From Lachnospiraceae bacterium (GTDB lineage Bacteria > Bacillota > Clostridia > Lachnospirales > Lachnospiraceae), in contig JAEFAR010000001.1 of NCBI GenBank assembly GCA_016287675.1, positions 62,001 through 126,000 of the forward strand: a DNA stretch of 64,000 bases, given 5' to 3'. A program made the translations under genes and the position numbers. Shown here piece after piece: positions 24,298 through 34,695 of this stretch; position 1 is the stretch's first letter, and every line of letters starts with the position of its first letter. The notes beneath the pieces are model-generated. The model was not told where the DNA came from, did not search any database, and saw nothing but the letters and a program-made list of their open reading frames with translations.

Positions 24298-27243
24298 ATG
24301 AAGAAGAACAGAGGCTGTTTTTCCGCAAAAGTCAAAAAAGCCATCGGGCTTACGCTTGTTACGGCGCTCGCTGTTACAGGCGTACCTTCATCTGTTTTAC
24401 CTGCTTTTGCTGCGGAAGGTCAGGCTTTGAAAGATAAATACACTGAATTTGACGGTCGTGACATTGACTGGAAGTATAACGTGGATGAAAACATACCCAC
24501 TTATTCCGAGACAACTGAGAGATTCGACCTTGTAGGCTTTCCTGATAAAGCGATCGATGTGGATCTGAAAAAGATCGACGATATTAACGGCAAAGTGACT
24601 GTTTCCGAATTTGACGGAAAAAAAGTCGTTTTGAACAGTCTTGACGGAGAATATATCGAATTTAAGATAAATGTTCCTGCCGATGCGGTTTACGGCTTTG
24701 AGATTGATTACCATATGGTCGGTTCCGATTCCGATTCCGCAAAAAGAAATCTTCTCATAGACAATGCTTATCCTTTTTCCGAAGCATCGGATCTGGTTTA
24801 CTACAGATACTTCTGCGACGAGGGCGAGCCTGTTCTGAACAGCATCGGAGATGAGACAAGACCCAAACAGAAGGAAGTTACAGGCTGGAGAACACAGGGG
24901 CTCAAGGATACAACAGGTATTGCTGATGAGGATTTTAAAGTGATCCTTACAAAGGGAACTCACACAGTACGTTTTGTAGTCTCCAGAGGCGACATGTACA
25001 TCTCCGGTATCCGCTTCACAGTTCCGAAAGTAATAAAGACCTATGCCGAGATGGAAGAAGAATACAAGGCAAAAGGTTATAAGAATGTTAATTGTGAAAA
25101 GATCACATTTCAGGCTGAGTCCACAGCAATAGAAAAGAATGCGACGACACTGAGACGTGAAAATGACGGTGATCCCCTGGTGGAACCCGAATCCGGAACT
25201 TCCAGAAGATTGAACGTTATCGGCGGATCAAGATGGAGATACGGAAACCAGAGTATCACCTGGGAATTTGAAGTTCCTGAAGACGGACTTTACAAGATCG
25301 GAATGTACGAAAAACAGACCTGGAACGACGGACTTCCTTCCTACAGACAGATCCTGATCGACGGAGAAGTTCCTTTTAAAGAACTCAGTGCATACAAGTT
25401 TGAATACACTTCCAAATGGATCGTAAATCAATTGGGACCTGAAAATGGTGAGCCTTACAGATTCTATCTTACAAAGGGCAGACACACCATAACCATGAGT
25501 GTTAAAATGGGAGCTTTCGGTCCCATCCTTGAATCCTTAAAAAACGATATATCGATCCTTTCGGACGTTATCCTGAATATTACCATGATCGCCGGCGCCA
25601 GCCCCGATCCCAACTATGATTACGGATTCTTTGAGAAGATCCCTGATCTTGAGGAAAAACTGAACTTCCTCATCGACAGTCTTCAGTATAAGTATGAACT
25701 TGCCAACAGTATGTCTGCGAAGACCTCTGCCATGGCCAACAACTTTATTGCTGTTCAGGAAGACATTAAGGCTATGGTAGAAGATCCTTTTATCATCGCC
25801 AAGAGGTTTTCTTCTCTTGAAGACAATCAGACAAAGCTTTCCGAGTACTATCAGTCGATCCAGTATCTGATGCTTGTTATCGATGAGTTTTATGTCGGAG
25901 ATCCCGGTGAAAAATGGAAGAGTGTTTCTTCCAATTTCTTCCAGCGCTTTGCTGTAACAGTCAAACAGTTTTTGCTGTCATTTACCAAGGACTATGATAA
26001 TGTGGGCAGCGTGCTTTCGGAAGAGACGGAAGTCAAAGAGACCATAAATGTGTGGATCGCAAGAAGCACCGAGTATGCTGAAGTAATTAAGCAATTGGCG
26101 GATGAAAGCTTCACTCCCGAAAAGGGAATAGCAATAAATGTTAATGTCCTTCCTTCGTCACAGTTGGATGCTGGTCAGGTGAATGCCATCATGCTTGCGA
26201 TCACATCCGGTAAAGCTCCTGACGTAGCTCTCGGTGTTGACATCAAGTCTCCCGTAGAATTTGCCATCCGAGATCAGGTTTACGATCTTTCGCAGATGGA
26301 AGGCTTTGACGATGTAAAGAAGAATTTTGTTGATGCGATCTTCACACCGTACAAGTACCGGGACGGTGTTTACGCTTTGCCCGAAACAATGAATTTCAAT
26401 GTTCTTTTCTACAGAAAGGACATACTCAATAAGATAGGTATCGATCTTCCGGACACCTGGGAAGACCTCTATGAATATGTGCTTCCGGCACTTTACCAGA
26501 ATGGTCTGGAGTTTTACTTCGGACGTGAGTTCAGTCAGTTCCTTTTCCAGAACGGAGGGGAGTACTACACTGAGGATGGACTCAGAACCGCTCTTGATAC
26601 GCCCGAAGCATACAGAGCATTTAAGGAGTATACGGAACTTTTCACAAACTACGGAGTTGACAAGACTGCCAATTTCTATCAGTACTTCAGGTCGGGACTT
26701 ATGCCTCTGGGTGTCGGAGACTTTAATGTGTTTATGCAGCTTTCGGCTGCTGCTCCCGAGCTTGCGGGTAAATGGGGCATAGTTTCTCTTCCCGGACATC
26801 GTAAAACTGACGGAACCATTGACAGAACTGCAGGCGCAATAACTCAGTCGGGTGATATCATTCTCAAGCAGTCGAAGAAACCCAATGAGAGCTGGGAGTT
26901 CCTTAAGTGGTGGACAAGCACAGAGACACAGACCCAGTTCGCAAAAGAAGTGGAATCTCTGATCGGTGCGGAGGCAAGATGGAACACCGCAAACAAGGAT
27001 GCTTTTCTTTCTCTTTCATGGAGCAGAGATGACATTGCGGCTCTTAATGAAGAATGGAGCTTTGCAAAAGAAACACCGTATGTTCTCGGAGGATATATGA
27101 CCGAGCGTCATCTTACCAACGCATGGACAAGCGTTGTAATGAGCGGAATGGATGTACGAGAAGCATTGGAAAGAGCCGTAAAAGAAATAAACAGAGAATT
27201 ACGTATGAAACAGGAAGAGTACGGGGTAAAGACCAATGAGTAA
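24298..27243 (+). CDS. Large multidomain solute-binding protein with two N-terminal carbohydrate-binding-like repeats
   Basis: A 981-residue exported protein. Its signal peptide ends in AFA-AEG near residue 39, so it lacks the lipobox of ordinary binding proteins. Two related beta-sandwich domains follow (about 100-245 and 270-410), sharing the series LLIDNAYPF / ILIDGEVPF and LTKGTHTVRF / LTKGRHTITM; they resemble CBM6/35-type modules. A helical segment (about 415-575) leads into a family 1 solute-binding domain (about 580-981). GGAGGA precedes the start at 24298. It is the first gene of the operon and overlaps the next by 8 bases. It presumably captures a complex polysaccharide fragment. 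How it is held at the surface is unclear. Confidence 0.82.
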   Translation: MKKNRGCFSAKVKKAIGLTLVTALAVTGVPSSVLPAFAAEGQALKDKYTEFDGRDIDWKYNVDENIPTYSETTERFDLVGFPDKAIDVDLKKIDDINGKVTVSEFDGKKVVLNSLDGEYIEFKINVPADAVYGFEIDYHMVGSDSDSAKRNLLIDNAYPFSEASDLVYYRYFCDEGEPVLNSIGDETRPKQKEVTGWRTQGLKDTTGIADEDFKVILTKGTHTVRFVVSRGDMYISGIRFTVPKVIKTYAEMEEEYKAKGYKNVNCEKITFQAESTAIEKNATTLRRENDGDPLVEPESGTSRRLNVIGGSRWRYGNQSITWEFEVPEDGLYKIGMYEKQTWNDGLPSYRQILIDGEVPFKELSAYKFEYTSKWIVNQLGPENGEPYRFYLTKGRHTITMSVKMGAFGPILESLKNDISILSDVILNITMIAGASPDPNYDYGFFEKIPDLEEKLNFLIDSLQYKYELANSMSAKTSAMANNFIAVQEDIKAMVEDPFIIAKRFSSLEDNQTKLSEYYQSIQYLMLVIDEFYVGDPGEKWKSVSSNFFQRFAVTVKQFLLSFTKDYDNVGSVLSEETEVKETINVWIARSTEYAEVIKQLADESFTPEKGIAINVNVLPSSQLDAGQVNAIMLAITSGKAPDVALGVDIKSPVEFAIRDQVYDLSQMEGFDDVKKNFVDAIFTPYKYRDGVYALPETMNFNVLFYRKDILNKIGIDLPDTWEDLYEYVLPALYQNGLEFYFGREFSQFLFQNGGEYYTEDGLRTALDTPEAYRAFKEYTELFTNYGVDKTANFYQYFRSGLMPLGVGDFNVFMQLSAAAPELAGKWGIVSLPGHRKTDGTIDRTAGAITQSGDIILKQSKKPNESWEFLKWWTSTETQTQFAKEVESLIGAEARWNTANKDAFLSLSWSRDDIAALNEEWSFAKETPYVLGGYMTERHLTNAWTSVVMSGMDVREALERAVKEINRELRMKQEEYGVKTNE

Positions 27244-28186
27244 GAAAAAAGTGGTTATAGCCGAAAACAGCATCTACAGGAACTATACGAAGTGGGATCG
27301 TTTCAAACGCTTTTGGCATAAGAACTGGATGGGTTATGTCTTTATGGCACCCTTTGTTGTACTTTTCTCCATTTTCGTTGTTGCTCCTGTTTTTACGGCT
27401 ATCGGTCTCAGCTTTACCGATTACAACATGATGCAGAAGCCTGACTTTGTCGGCTTTAACAATTACAAGCTTCTGTTCCTTGATGATGATGTGTTTAAGA
27501 TTTCAATTTCAAATACAGTGAAGTTCGCGATAATTACAGGCCCTGCGGGATATCTTCTTTCCTTTTTCGCTGCTTGGGTTATAAATCAGCTTAAAGCGAA
27601 GAGAGCGTTTGCGCTTGCTTTCTATGCACCTTCGATCCTTTCGGGTGTTGCGATGTCGAATGTGTGGCTGGTCATCTTCTCGGGTGATAAACGAGGCATT
27701 ATAAACTACTGGCTCATACAGTGGGGCATTATAGACGAGCCTATCCTCTGGAATACGGATCCCAATCACATCATGTTCGTTGTCATGTTTATTCAGTTGT
27801 GGATGAGCATGGGTACAGGCTTCCTTGTATTCCTGGCGGGACTTCAGAACATGGATCGTTCCCTTTATGAGGCCGGTGCTTTGGACGGTGTTAAGAACAA
27901 ATTTCAGGAACTGTTTTACATTACACTTCCCGCAATGAAGCCTCAGCTTCTCTTCGGTGCGATCAATACGATTACCGGATCGTTTGCGGTTTTCGATATT
28001 GCGGTAAACGTTGCAGGTATGCCGAGCCCGAACTATTCGGCACATACTATTGTTGCCCATCTTTATGATTACGCATTTATTCGCTTCCAGATGGGTTACG
28101 CTTCGGCGGTTGCGGTTGTTCTCTTCCTTATCACTTTTATTCTCGGTAAGGTTGTAATGAAGGCACTTTCGTCCAAGGGAGAGTAA
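27236..28186 (+). CDS. Sugar ABC transporter permease (MalF type), first set
   Basis: A 316-residue membrane protein with about six transmembrane segments after a 30-residue cytoplasmic N-terminus. The EAA-loop region is SLYEAGALDGVKNKFQELFY, where the family's EAAKIDGA is altered to EAGALDGV. It overlaps the binding-protein gene by 8 bases, indicating coupled translation, and is followed by its partner permease after 45 bases. It should pair with that permease and the 981-residue binding protein. Confidence 0.9.
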   Translation: MSKKKVVIAENSIYRNYTKWDRFKRFWHKNWMGYVFMAPFVVLFSIFVVAPVFTAIGLSFTDYNMMQKPDFVGFNNYKLLFLDDDVFKISISNTVKFAIITGPAGYLLSFFAAWVINQLKAKRAFALAFYAPSILSGVAMSNVWLVIFSGDKRGIINYWLIQWGIIDEPILWNTDPNHIMFVVMFIQLWMSMGTGFLVFLAGLQNMDRSLYEAGALDGVKNKFQELFYITLPAMKPQLLFGAINTITGSFAVFDIAVNVAGMPSPNYSAHTIVAHLYDYAFIRFQMGYASAVAVVLFLITFILGKVVMKALSSKGE

Positions 28187-28231
28187 ATCGTTTTAAAGTG
28201 ACAAAACCGATATGACAGAGAGGAACATGTA

Positions 28232-29098
28232 ATGATTAAAATAAAATGGTTTAAGGGACAATGGTTGCATATAACCTTCAGTAAGACACTGCTGTATCTC
28301 GTGATGCTGGCACTTGTCGCTTTTACTGCACTGCCGCTGGTCTACGTTGTTGTTACCGCTTTTAAACCTTTGGATGAACTGTTTGTTTATCCTCCAAGGT
28401 TTTATGTGAAGCATCCCACAACACAGAATTTTTCGGATCTGGTGGTTTCCCTCGGAAGCTCCACAGTCCCTTTTACAAGATATATCTTCAACAGTATACT
28501 CGTTACAATCGCGACGGTTGTACTCACAGTCATTGTTTGCTCGCTGGCGGCATATGCGCTTGTTAAGTTCAAACCCAAGGGCGGAAAGCTGCTGTTCGAC
28601 CTGATCCTTATAGCTCTCATGTTTTCGCCGCATGTTACGAAGATACCGAGCTATTTGATCATTAACAAACTGAATCTTGTAAATACGTATGGCGCGTTGG
28701 TTCTGCCCAGTATTGCTGTGGCTTACAACTGCTTTCTTATGAGGCAGTTCATCCAGCAGTACCCCGATGAACTTATTGAAGCTGCAAGGATCGACGGAGC
28801 GGGAGAGTTCAGGATCTTTATACAGATGGTAATGCCTGCGCTTGCACCTGCCTGGTCCACACTCGTTGTTTTCTCCTTTGTAAGCAGCTGGAATGACTAC
28901 TTCTCACCTCTTATTTACATAACCAGCCAGGCAATGAAAACCCTTCCCCTCGCCTTAAAGACGATCGGGTCGGGTATTGCCCGTGCGGGAGCGATGAATG
29001 CAGCTTCGCTGCTTACTGCTGCACCTACGATCATTATCTTCACGATCATGCAGGGACATGTAATGGAAACAATGACCTATTCAGGTATTAAAGGTTGA
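28232..29098 (+). CDS. Carbohydrate ABC transporter permease (MalG type), first set
   Basis: A 288-residue membrane protein with about six transmembrane segments and a canonical EAA loop, EAARIDGAGEFRIFIQMVMP. It completes the first permease pair of this operon. Its end lies 17 bases before the chosen start of the NHL/Yip1 gene (the open frame of that gene overlaps by 4 bases). No ATPase gene accompanies it. Confidence 0.9.
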   Translation: MIKIKWFKGQWLHITFSKTLLYLVMLALVAFTALPLVYVVVTAFKPLDELFVYPPRFYVKHPTTQNFSDLVVSLGSSTVPFTRYIFNSILVTIATVVLTVIVCSLAAYALVKFKPKGGKLLFDLILIALMFSPHVTKIPSYLIINKLNLVNTYGALVLPSIAVAYNCFLMRQFIQQYPDELIEAARIDGAGEFRIFIQMVMPALAPAWSTLVVFSFVSSWNDYFSPLIYITSQAMKTLPLALKTIGSGIARAGAMNAASLLTAAPTIIIFTIMQGHVMETMTYSGIKG

Positions 29099-29115
29099 TT
29101 GGCTTGGAGGAAAGT

Positions 29116-31305
29116 ATGAGATCGATAAAAAAAATAGGTATTTGCCTGCTGGCTGCGGTAATAAGCTTTTCTTCATTCTCGGCAAGGGTAGCCTATGCAT
29201 CCGAAAACAGCGCCGACAATTACGTTACAAGAGACGGGAACGGAAGGCAACCCGTACCGGATTGCTATGTGGTTTCCAAGACAATCTACAATCTCGGGAA
29301 TTTTGAGGATCCAAATCCGGATGCCAAGAAAAAGACTTCAGTTTTTAAGGGCCCCAGAGATCTTTTTATAGACGATAATGACAATGTTTTTATTGCAGAC
29401 ACCGGCAATAACAGAATTGTAATGCTTAATTCCGACCTTGAGACGGTCAATGTTTTTTACGGACCGGAAGGCGCAGGTGCCTTCAAGACACCGCAGGGGA
29501 TCTTCGTGGATAACGACGGAGATATGTACGTCGCGGATACTGAAAACCACAGGATCGTTCACATGGGCTCCGAGGGTGAACTTGTCGAGATCTTTTCAAA
29601 TCCCGAAAGTGATCTTGCAACAGGTGAGGTTTTTTCACCTTCCAAATTGATCGTAAACGATACCGGGTACATTTATGTGGTGCGCGGTGAAAACATAATG
29701 GCGATCGACGGAAACGGTACATTCAGAGGTTATTACGGACAGACAAATATCGGTTTCAATCTTTCGGATGTTCTTATCAGAATGTTTGCATCCGATCAGC
29801 AGAAACTGTTTGCAACAAAAAGACTTGCTTCTTCCTACATCAATGTTGCCTATGGCAGCGATGGAAAGATCTATGCCACAAGCCTTGAAAGAGAAGAGGG
29901 CGAGATCAAAAAACTCAACTCTGTCGGTACAAACACCTATCGTAAGTACAAAACAGTCGGAAACAGCTTCCAGAACCCCATTAAAAAATGGTGGAACAAG
30001 GCCATGAAGTCTGTCGTTGCAGGTCAGTCTTTTAAATTCGGTGAGTACTTTGACGACGATTTCAACTACATTGAGCCTATCTTCACTGACATCTGCGTTG
30101 ACAACAACGGGATCGTCACAGTCATAGAACAGCTGAACGGCAAGGTTTATCAATATGACCAGGACGGAAGAATGCTTGTTGCATTTGGCGGACTCGGCGA
30201 GAAAAAAGGGACTTTTTCAAGAAGCAGTTCCATCGAAGTTGACAGCAAGGGCAGGATCTATGTCCTCGATCAGATAAACAACAACATACAGATCTTTGAA
30301 CCCACGGAATTTATCCAAAACATCCATGATGCAACATCTACTTACAATAACGGTAACTATCAGGAATCCTATGAGCTTTGGAAAAAAGTTCTGGCTACAG
30401 ACGAAAACTATGACCTTGCACACATCGGTATAGCGAGAGCTCTTTACAAACAGGGAAAGTATAAGGAAGCCATGAAAGAAGCCAAGATCGTAGGAGACAG
30501 AGACACCTACACAATGGCTTTCGATGAATACAAGTACGAAGTGCTCCGTGCACATTTCCTTCCCATAGTGCTCTTGGCACTTGCCATAGTGATCGCAGTC
30601 ATTTTCCTTATCAAAATGTTTGCGAAAAAGGCAAATAAAGGTTATTGGAAGTTTTTAACCGAAAAGAACAAGAAGATGTCCGTAGGATCAGGCATCATGT
30701 ATGCTTTCAATGTGATACTTCACCCCGTTGATGCTTACGCGGGAATTAAATACAACAGAGACAGGATCAATCCCCTGGTGCCTGTTATAATCCTTGGACT
30801 TGCCTATGTTGTCAGAGTGGCGTACCTCTATGTGGTTCATTTCCCTCTGGCATCCATTGAAACAAAGAACATCAATCTCTGGCTTGAGCTTGTCAAACTC
30901 TGGATCGTTCCGGTGTCCTGGATACCGGCGTCCTTTATGGCAACCAGTATTTCGGGCGGCGAAAGCAAGATGAAGGAGATCGCATTTGCCTCTGTTTCAT
31001 CACTTACACCTTACATCGTGATCACGACTCCTCTCATGTTCCTCTCGAACATTATGTCGAAGAGCCAGCAATCCTGGTACGGTGTGTTTGAAGTTCTTGC
31101 ATATGTCGGAATGTTCCTTCTTTTGTTCGCTGCAATGATGACTCTGAACAATTACTCTTTCGGAAAGACCGTGGGTATGATGTTCATGTCGGCATTCCTT
31201 ATGGCAGTAATGTGGCTGGTAATTCTTTTATGTTATGTATTGACCGGCAGAATGATACAATTTGTAATTTCACTCATTGAAGAGTTCAGACTGAATTTCC
31301 TGTAA
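29116..31305 (+). CDS. NHL-repeat / TPR / Yip1-domain membrane protein
   Basis: A 729-residue protein in four parts: a signal peptide (to about residue 29, ending AYASE), an extracellular NHL-type beta-propeller (about 75-400, motifs such as DLFIDDNDNVFIADTGNNRI and GIFVDNDGDMYVADTENHRI), one TPR pair (about 405-460) and a membrane part. The membrane part has one segment at 481-502 and then a Yip1-like domain with four or five segments (about 525-715). The start at 29116 follows TTGGAGGAAAG. It is encoded between two ABC permease sets. NHL propellers bind carbohydrate or protein ligands, and bacterial Yip1 proteins have no settled function. A role as a membrane receptor or coupling factor for the transporters is inference. 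Confidence 0.75.
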   Translation: MRSIKKIGICLLAAVISFSSFSARVAYASENSADNYVTRDGNGRQPVPDCYVVSKTIYNLGNFEDPNPDAKKKTSVFKGPRDLFIDDNDNVFIADTGNNRIVMLNSDLETVNVFYGPEGAGAFKTPQGIFVDNDGDMYVADTENHRIVHMGSEGELVEIFSNPESDLATGEVFSPSKLIVNDTGYIYVVRGENIMAIDGNGTFRGYYGQTNIGFNLSDVLIRMFASDQQKLFATKRLASSYINVAYGSDGKIYATSLEREEGEIKKLNSVGTNTYRKYKTVGNSFQNPIKKWWNKAMKSVVAGQSFKFGEYFDDDFNYIEPIFTDICVDNNGIVTVIEQLNGKVYQYDQDGRMLVAFGGLGEKKGTFSRSSSIEVDSKGRIYVLDQINNNIQIFEPTEFIQNIHDATSTYNNGNYQESYELWKKVLATDENYDLAHIGIARALYKQGKYKEAMKEAKIVGDRDTYTMAFDEYKYEVLRAHFLPIVLLALAIVIAVIFLIKMFAKKANKGYWKFLTEKNKKMSVGSGIMYAFNVILHPVDAYAGIKYNRDRINPLVPVIILGLAYVVRVAYLYVVHFPLASIETKNINLWLELVKLWIVPVSWIPASFMATSISGGESKMKEIAFASVSSLTPYIVITTPLMFLSNIMSKSQQSWYGVFEVLAYVGMFLLLFAAMMTLNNYSFGKTVGMMFMSAFLMAVMWLVILLCYVLTGRMIQFVISLIEEFRLNFL

Positions 31306-31333
31306 TGACCGGTATTGAAAGGAGAAAAGCTTT

Positions 31334-33742
31334 ATGTCAAAGCGATTTTTTAAGAATATGGGAGAGAGCATAAGCGCTTTCTTCAAAGGCCTGCCGGGAA
31401 AAACAGCCAGATGGTGGCAATTTGAAAAGATACAGCTGGGAAGAAAGATTAAAAACTTTCCGGGTGAGTTTAAGACATGGGCTAAGAGCAAGATCGGAAC
31501 AGCGATAGTCTTTGCTCTTGTGATCATAATGGTAATTGTCGGATCGTTAAGCATTAAGAAGGCTAAAGAGAATGCCATTACTTACACGGATGACTATGAA
31601 GCTCCGGAAAAGACCGCAGATCTTCTTTCGGAAGGTGAGTACCAAAGCGTTGCTAAAAATGACAGGTTTGAGCTGTTCTTCTGCCCCGAAAAAGGGACTG
31701 TGAGTGTTCTGAACCGTGAAAGTGGTAAGCTTTGGGAGTCGGTCCCGAACAAAGAAGTTTGTGAAGCCAACGGGATGACAATGAAGAAGGTGGCGGAAAA
31801 GAGAACACAGTCTGCGCTTGTCATTTCCTATTGCGATCTGAAAAAGAAAAATGCTGAGCAGGTGACTTTATACAGCGCCGTGGATTGCGGATTTCTTGAA
31901 TACAGCCCGATAGATAACGGTGTTTCGGTCACCTACGGGTTCCTTAAGCCGGGCATATATGTAACCGTTGAGTACACTCTGCAGGACGATGGCCTTGTGA
32001 CGAGGATACCTTGGGAAAGCATCAGAGAGGATTGGAAGTACGCATTAAAGAATCTTGAGATCCTTCCCTATTTCGGAGCATGCGGAAACACTGAAGGCGG
32101 TTACATGTTCTATCCTGACGGAAGCGGTGCTGTCACCGCATTTGACAAGGTGGGAGAGAGAAGCACAAATGTTAAGGCTGCGGTATATTACACCTACACC
32201 AACAGGAAGGTTACTTTCGAGAATCTTTACGAAGACAACATGATGCGCTATACTGCTGCGCTTCCCGTATACGGGCTCAAGGACGGTAACGATGCGCTGT
32301 TCGCTTATGCGATCGAGGGCGAAGAGTACGCGGGAGTAAAAGTATCCCCGTACGGATGCCTGAACCTTAGTCTCAATCGTATCGGATTTGATTTCGCCAT
32401 AAGAAATGTATTTGACGCGAGTCTTTACAATATGACATCCGGAGAGAACACGAAGGCTACCGGAGGTTCCATACAAAGAGTTGACAAGGAAAAGATCCAT
32501 AAGGACAAGGTTGTGATCTACACATTTTTAAGCGGTGATGATGCGGATTATTCAGGCATGGCTAAGATCTACAGAAGCTATCTTGAGAAAAACGGACTCA
32601 TCGCGGACAGGATCGATGATGACAATTATTCACTTGCCTTAAAGATGCTTATGGGGACCACTAAGAGCGGTGTGATCTTTGATGAATACATTGCAATGAC
32701 AACCTTCGGTCAGGTAAGGGACATCCTTGAAGAACTTGCTGAACTTGGCATTACAAATGAGAAATTGGTCCTTTCAGACTGGGTTAAAAACAGCGGTGAT
32801 TACAACTATTGGGGACCGGAGTTCAGACTCGGCGGAAAGAGCGGATTGAACAGCCTCAGTAAATACGCTGCAGAAAGACCGGGCTTGGATGTTTTTCTTG
32901 AAACTTCCTTTGCACAGTGTAATTCGTCCACAAAGGGTATAAATGAGGATGAAGACGTTGTTTATGACGGATTGGGCATAGAGATCGCCGAGCTTTACAT
33001 GGATGGCTCCATCAGTTACCTTACCAATCCGCTTACGATATTCAAGAGAAACGGAAAATTCCTGAATAAGCTTAAGAAGTACGACGGTGTGGGCATTGCT
33101 TATGAAGATCTCGGAAGAATTGCTTACTACGATTACAATGATCTGCATCCTTTTACCAAGGATGAGACCGTTCAGGAGTTCAGAAAGGTATTTGCGGAGA
33201 CGGAAGATGCCGGAAAGGGCATATCTGTCAACGGAGCCAACCAGTATTCCTATTCCTTTGCGGATTACATTTACAATCTGACTGAGGAGAATTACGGACT
33301 TTCTATAACGGATTATTCCGTACCATTTGTACAGATGGTGATTTCCGGCTATATTCCCTATTCCACATCGGGAGCCGGAAACCTGTCTTACGATCTTGAA
33401 ACTCAGAAATTAAAGTGGATCGAGTACGGTTCGCTTCCTTACTTCTATGTGACCTATGAGTCGGCGCTGAATCTTCGCGAGACTCCGAACGACACACTTT
33501 TCAGTTCCACATGGTCCGACTGGAAGCCGATCATCACTGACACTTACAATGAGTTTAAGGAAAATTTCTCATGCATATACGGAAAACAGATGACCGAGCA
33601 CAGGATACTGAGTGACAAGGTGTCAAGGATCACTTACGAGAACGGTGTCAGCATATATGTAAACTATGATGAGAATGAAACTATGGCGGATGGGATTAAG
33701 ATCCCCGGAAAAGGTTACGTGGTTACCGGAGGCATCAAATGA
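31334..33742 (+). CDS. DUF5696 membrane-anchored protein
   Basis: An 802-residue protein with a basic cytoplasmic N-terminus, a single membrane segment (about 54-73) and a large extracellular part of about 725 residues. I assign it to DUF5696 from its overall pattern (YYTYTNRKVTFENLYEDNMM, a central region with barrel-like alternation such as LSDWVKNSGDYNYWGPEF, and a conserved tail). The central part may be a glycosidase-like barrel, but no catalytic residues can be named. It follows the NHL/Yip1 gene by 28 bases and overlaps the next permease gene by 4 bases, so it belongs to the transport unit. It could bind or trim the polysaccharide at the cell surface. Confidence 0.7.
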   Translation: MSKRFFKNMGESISAFFKGLPGKTARWWQFEKIQLGRKIKNFPGEFKTWAKSKIGTAIVFALVIIMVIVGSLSIKKAKENAITYTDDYEAPEKTADLLSEGEYQSVAKNDRFELFFCPEKGTVSVLNRESGKLWESVPNKEVCEANGMTMKKVAEKRTQSALVISYCDLKKKNAEQVTLYSAVDCGFLEYSPIDNGVSVTYGFLKPGIYVTVEYTLQDDGLVTRIPWESIREDWKYALKNLEILPYFGACGNTEGGYMFYPDGSGAVTAFDKVGERSTNVKAAVYYTYTNRKVTFENLYEDNMMRYTAALPVYGLKDGNDALFAYAIEGEEYAGVKVSPYGCLNLSLNRIGFDFAIRNVFDASLYNMTSGENTKATGGSIQRVDKEKIHKDKVVIYTFLSGDDADYSGMAKIYRSYLEKNGLIADRIDDDNYSLALKMLMGTTKSGVIFDEYIAMTTFGQVRDILEELAELGITNEKLVLSDWVKNSGDYNYWGPEFRLGGKSGLNSLSKYAAERPGLDVFLETSFAQCNSSTKGINEDEDVVYDGLGIEIAELYMDGSISYLTNPLTIFKRNGKFLNKLKKYDGVGIAYEDLGRIAYYDYNDLHPFTKDETVQEFRKVFAETEDAGKGISVNGANQYSYSFADYIYNLTEENYGLSITDYSVPFVQMVISGYIPYSTSGAGNLSYDLETQKLKWIEYGSLPYFYVTYESALNLRETPNDTLFSSTWSDWKPIITDTYNEFKENFSCIYGKQMTEHRILSDKVSRITYENGVSIYVNYDENETMADGIKIPGKGYVVTGGIK

Positions 33743-34695
33743 TGAAAAAAACTAAAAAATTTAAAATGACGCTGGAAAGACGGAATCAGCTTAAAGGCCT
33801 GGTTTTTGTACTTCCTTTTATCATCGGAGTGCTGGCGTTCTTCCTTTATCCCATCCTGTTCTCTTTGAGGATCAGTATTGCTTCACAGATAAAGGTTGTC
33901 GGAATGAAGCTTTCGGGCTGGTCGTTTGAACAGTACAAACGTGCTTTCATCGTTGACACGAGCTTTCTTCCCGAGTTTAAGGATACAGTGATCTTTACAC
34001 TTACAAGGTTTCCGCTGACGATAATCCTCTCATTGATCATTGCGATCCTCTTAAATAAAGACATTAAGGGAAGAGGACTTTTCAGAGTCATTTTCTTCAT
34101 CCCTTTCCTTCTCGGAAGCGGAGAAGTAATGCAGCAGATCGTCAATCAGGGCGTTGCTAAAGCGGTGCTGAATGTTCAGGACGGAAGGATCATTCCGTAC
34201 AATGTCCTTATGTATTTCGGAAATTCGGTCATGAACACTGTTCAGAGTGTGTTCGGATCGCTGGTCACCATCCTGTGGGGAAGCGGAGTTCAGATACTTC
34301 TTTTCCTTGCCGGACTTCAGAGCATTTCGCCTTCACTCTACGAAGCAGCAAAGATCGACGGAGCAACGGAATGGGAGATCTTCTGGAAGGTAACGATTCC
34401 CATGATATCGCCCATGATGCTCCTGAACATCGTTTACACTCTTGTGGATTCGTTTACGAGTGTGGATAACAAGCTTCTGGAGTATATAAGAGGGTACGGA
34501 TTCTCAAACATGGAATTTTCCTATGCCGCGGCTATGAGCTGGATCTATTTCCTGTTTATTGCTCTTGTGGTAGCTGTGGTATTCGGAATAATGAAAAAGT
34601 ATATGCATACAAATGAGATCGAGGAGGTAAGAAAGCGTGAGCACAAGCACAGAGTCTTTACAATCGAAAAAGCACGCAGAAGGACTTTTGAATAA
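33739..34695 (+). CDS. Sugar ABC transporter permease (LplB type), second set
   Basis: A 318-residue membrane protein with about six transmembrane segments and the EAA loop SLYEAAKIDGATEWEIFWKV. It starts within the stop of the DUF5696 gene (ATGA overlap) and its 3' end overlaps the next permease gene by 59 bases. It forms the first half of the second permease pair in this operon, presumably working with the lipoprotein at 35762. Confidence 0.9.
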   Translation: MMKKTKKFKMTLERRNQLKGLVFVLPFIIGVLAFFLYPILFSLRISIASQIKVVGMKLSGWSFEQYKRAFIVDTSFLPEFKDTVIFTLTRFPLTIILSLIIAILLNKDIKGRGLFRVIFFIPFLLGSGEVMQQIVNQGVAKAVLNVQDGRIIPYNVLMYFGNSVMNTVQSVFGSLVTILWGSGVQILLFLAGLQSISPSLYEAAKIDGATEWEIFWKVTIPMISPMMLLNIVYTLVDSFTSVDNKLLEYIRGYGFSNMEFSYAAAMSWIYFLFIALVVAVVFGIMKKYMHTNEIEEVRKREHKHRVFTIEKARRRTFE

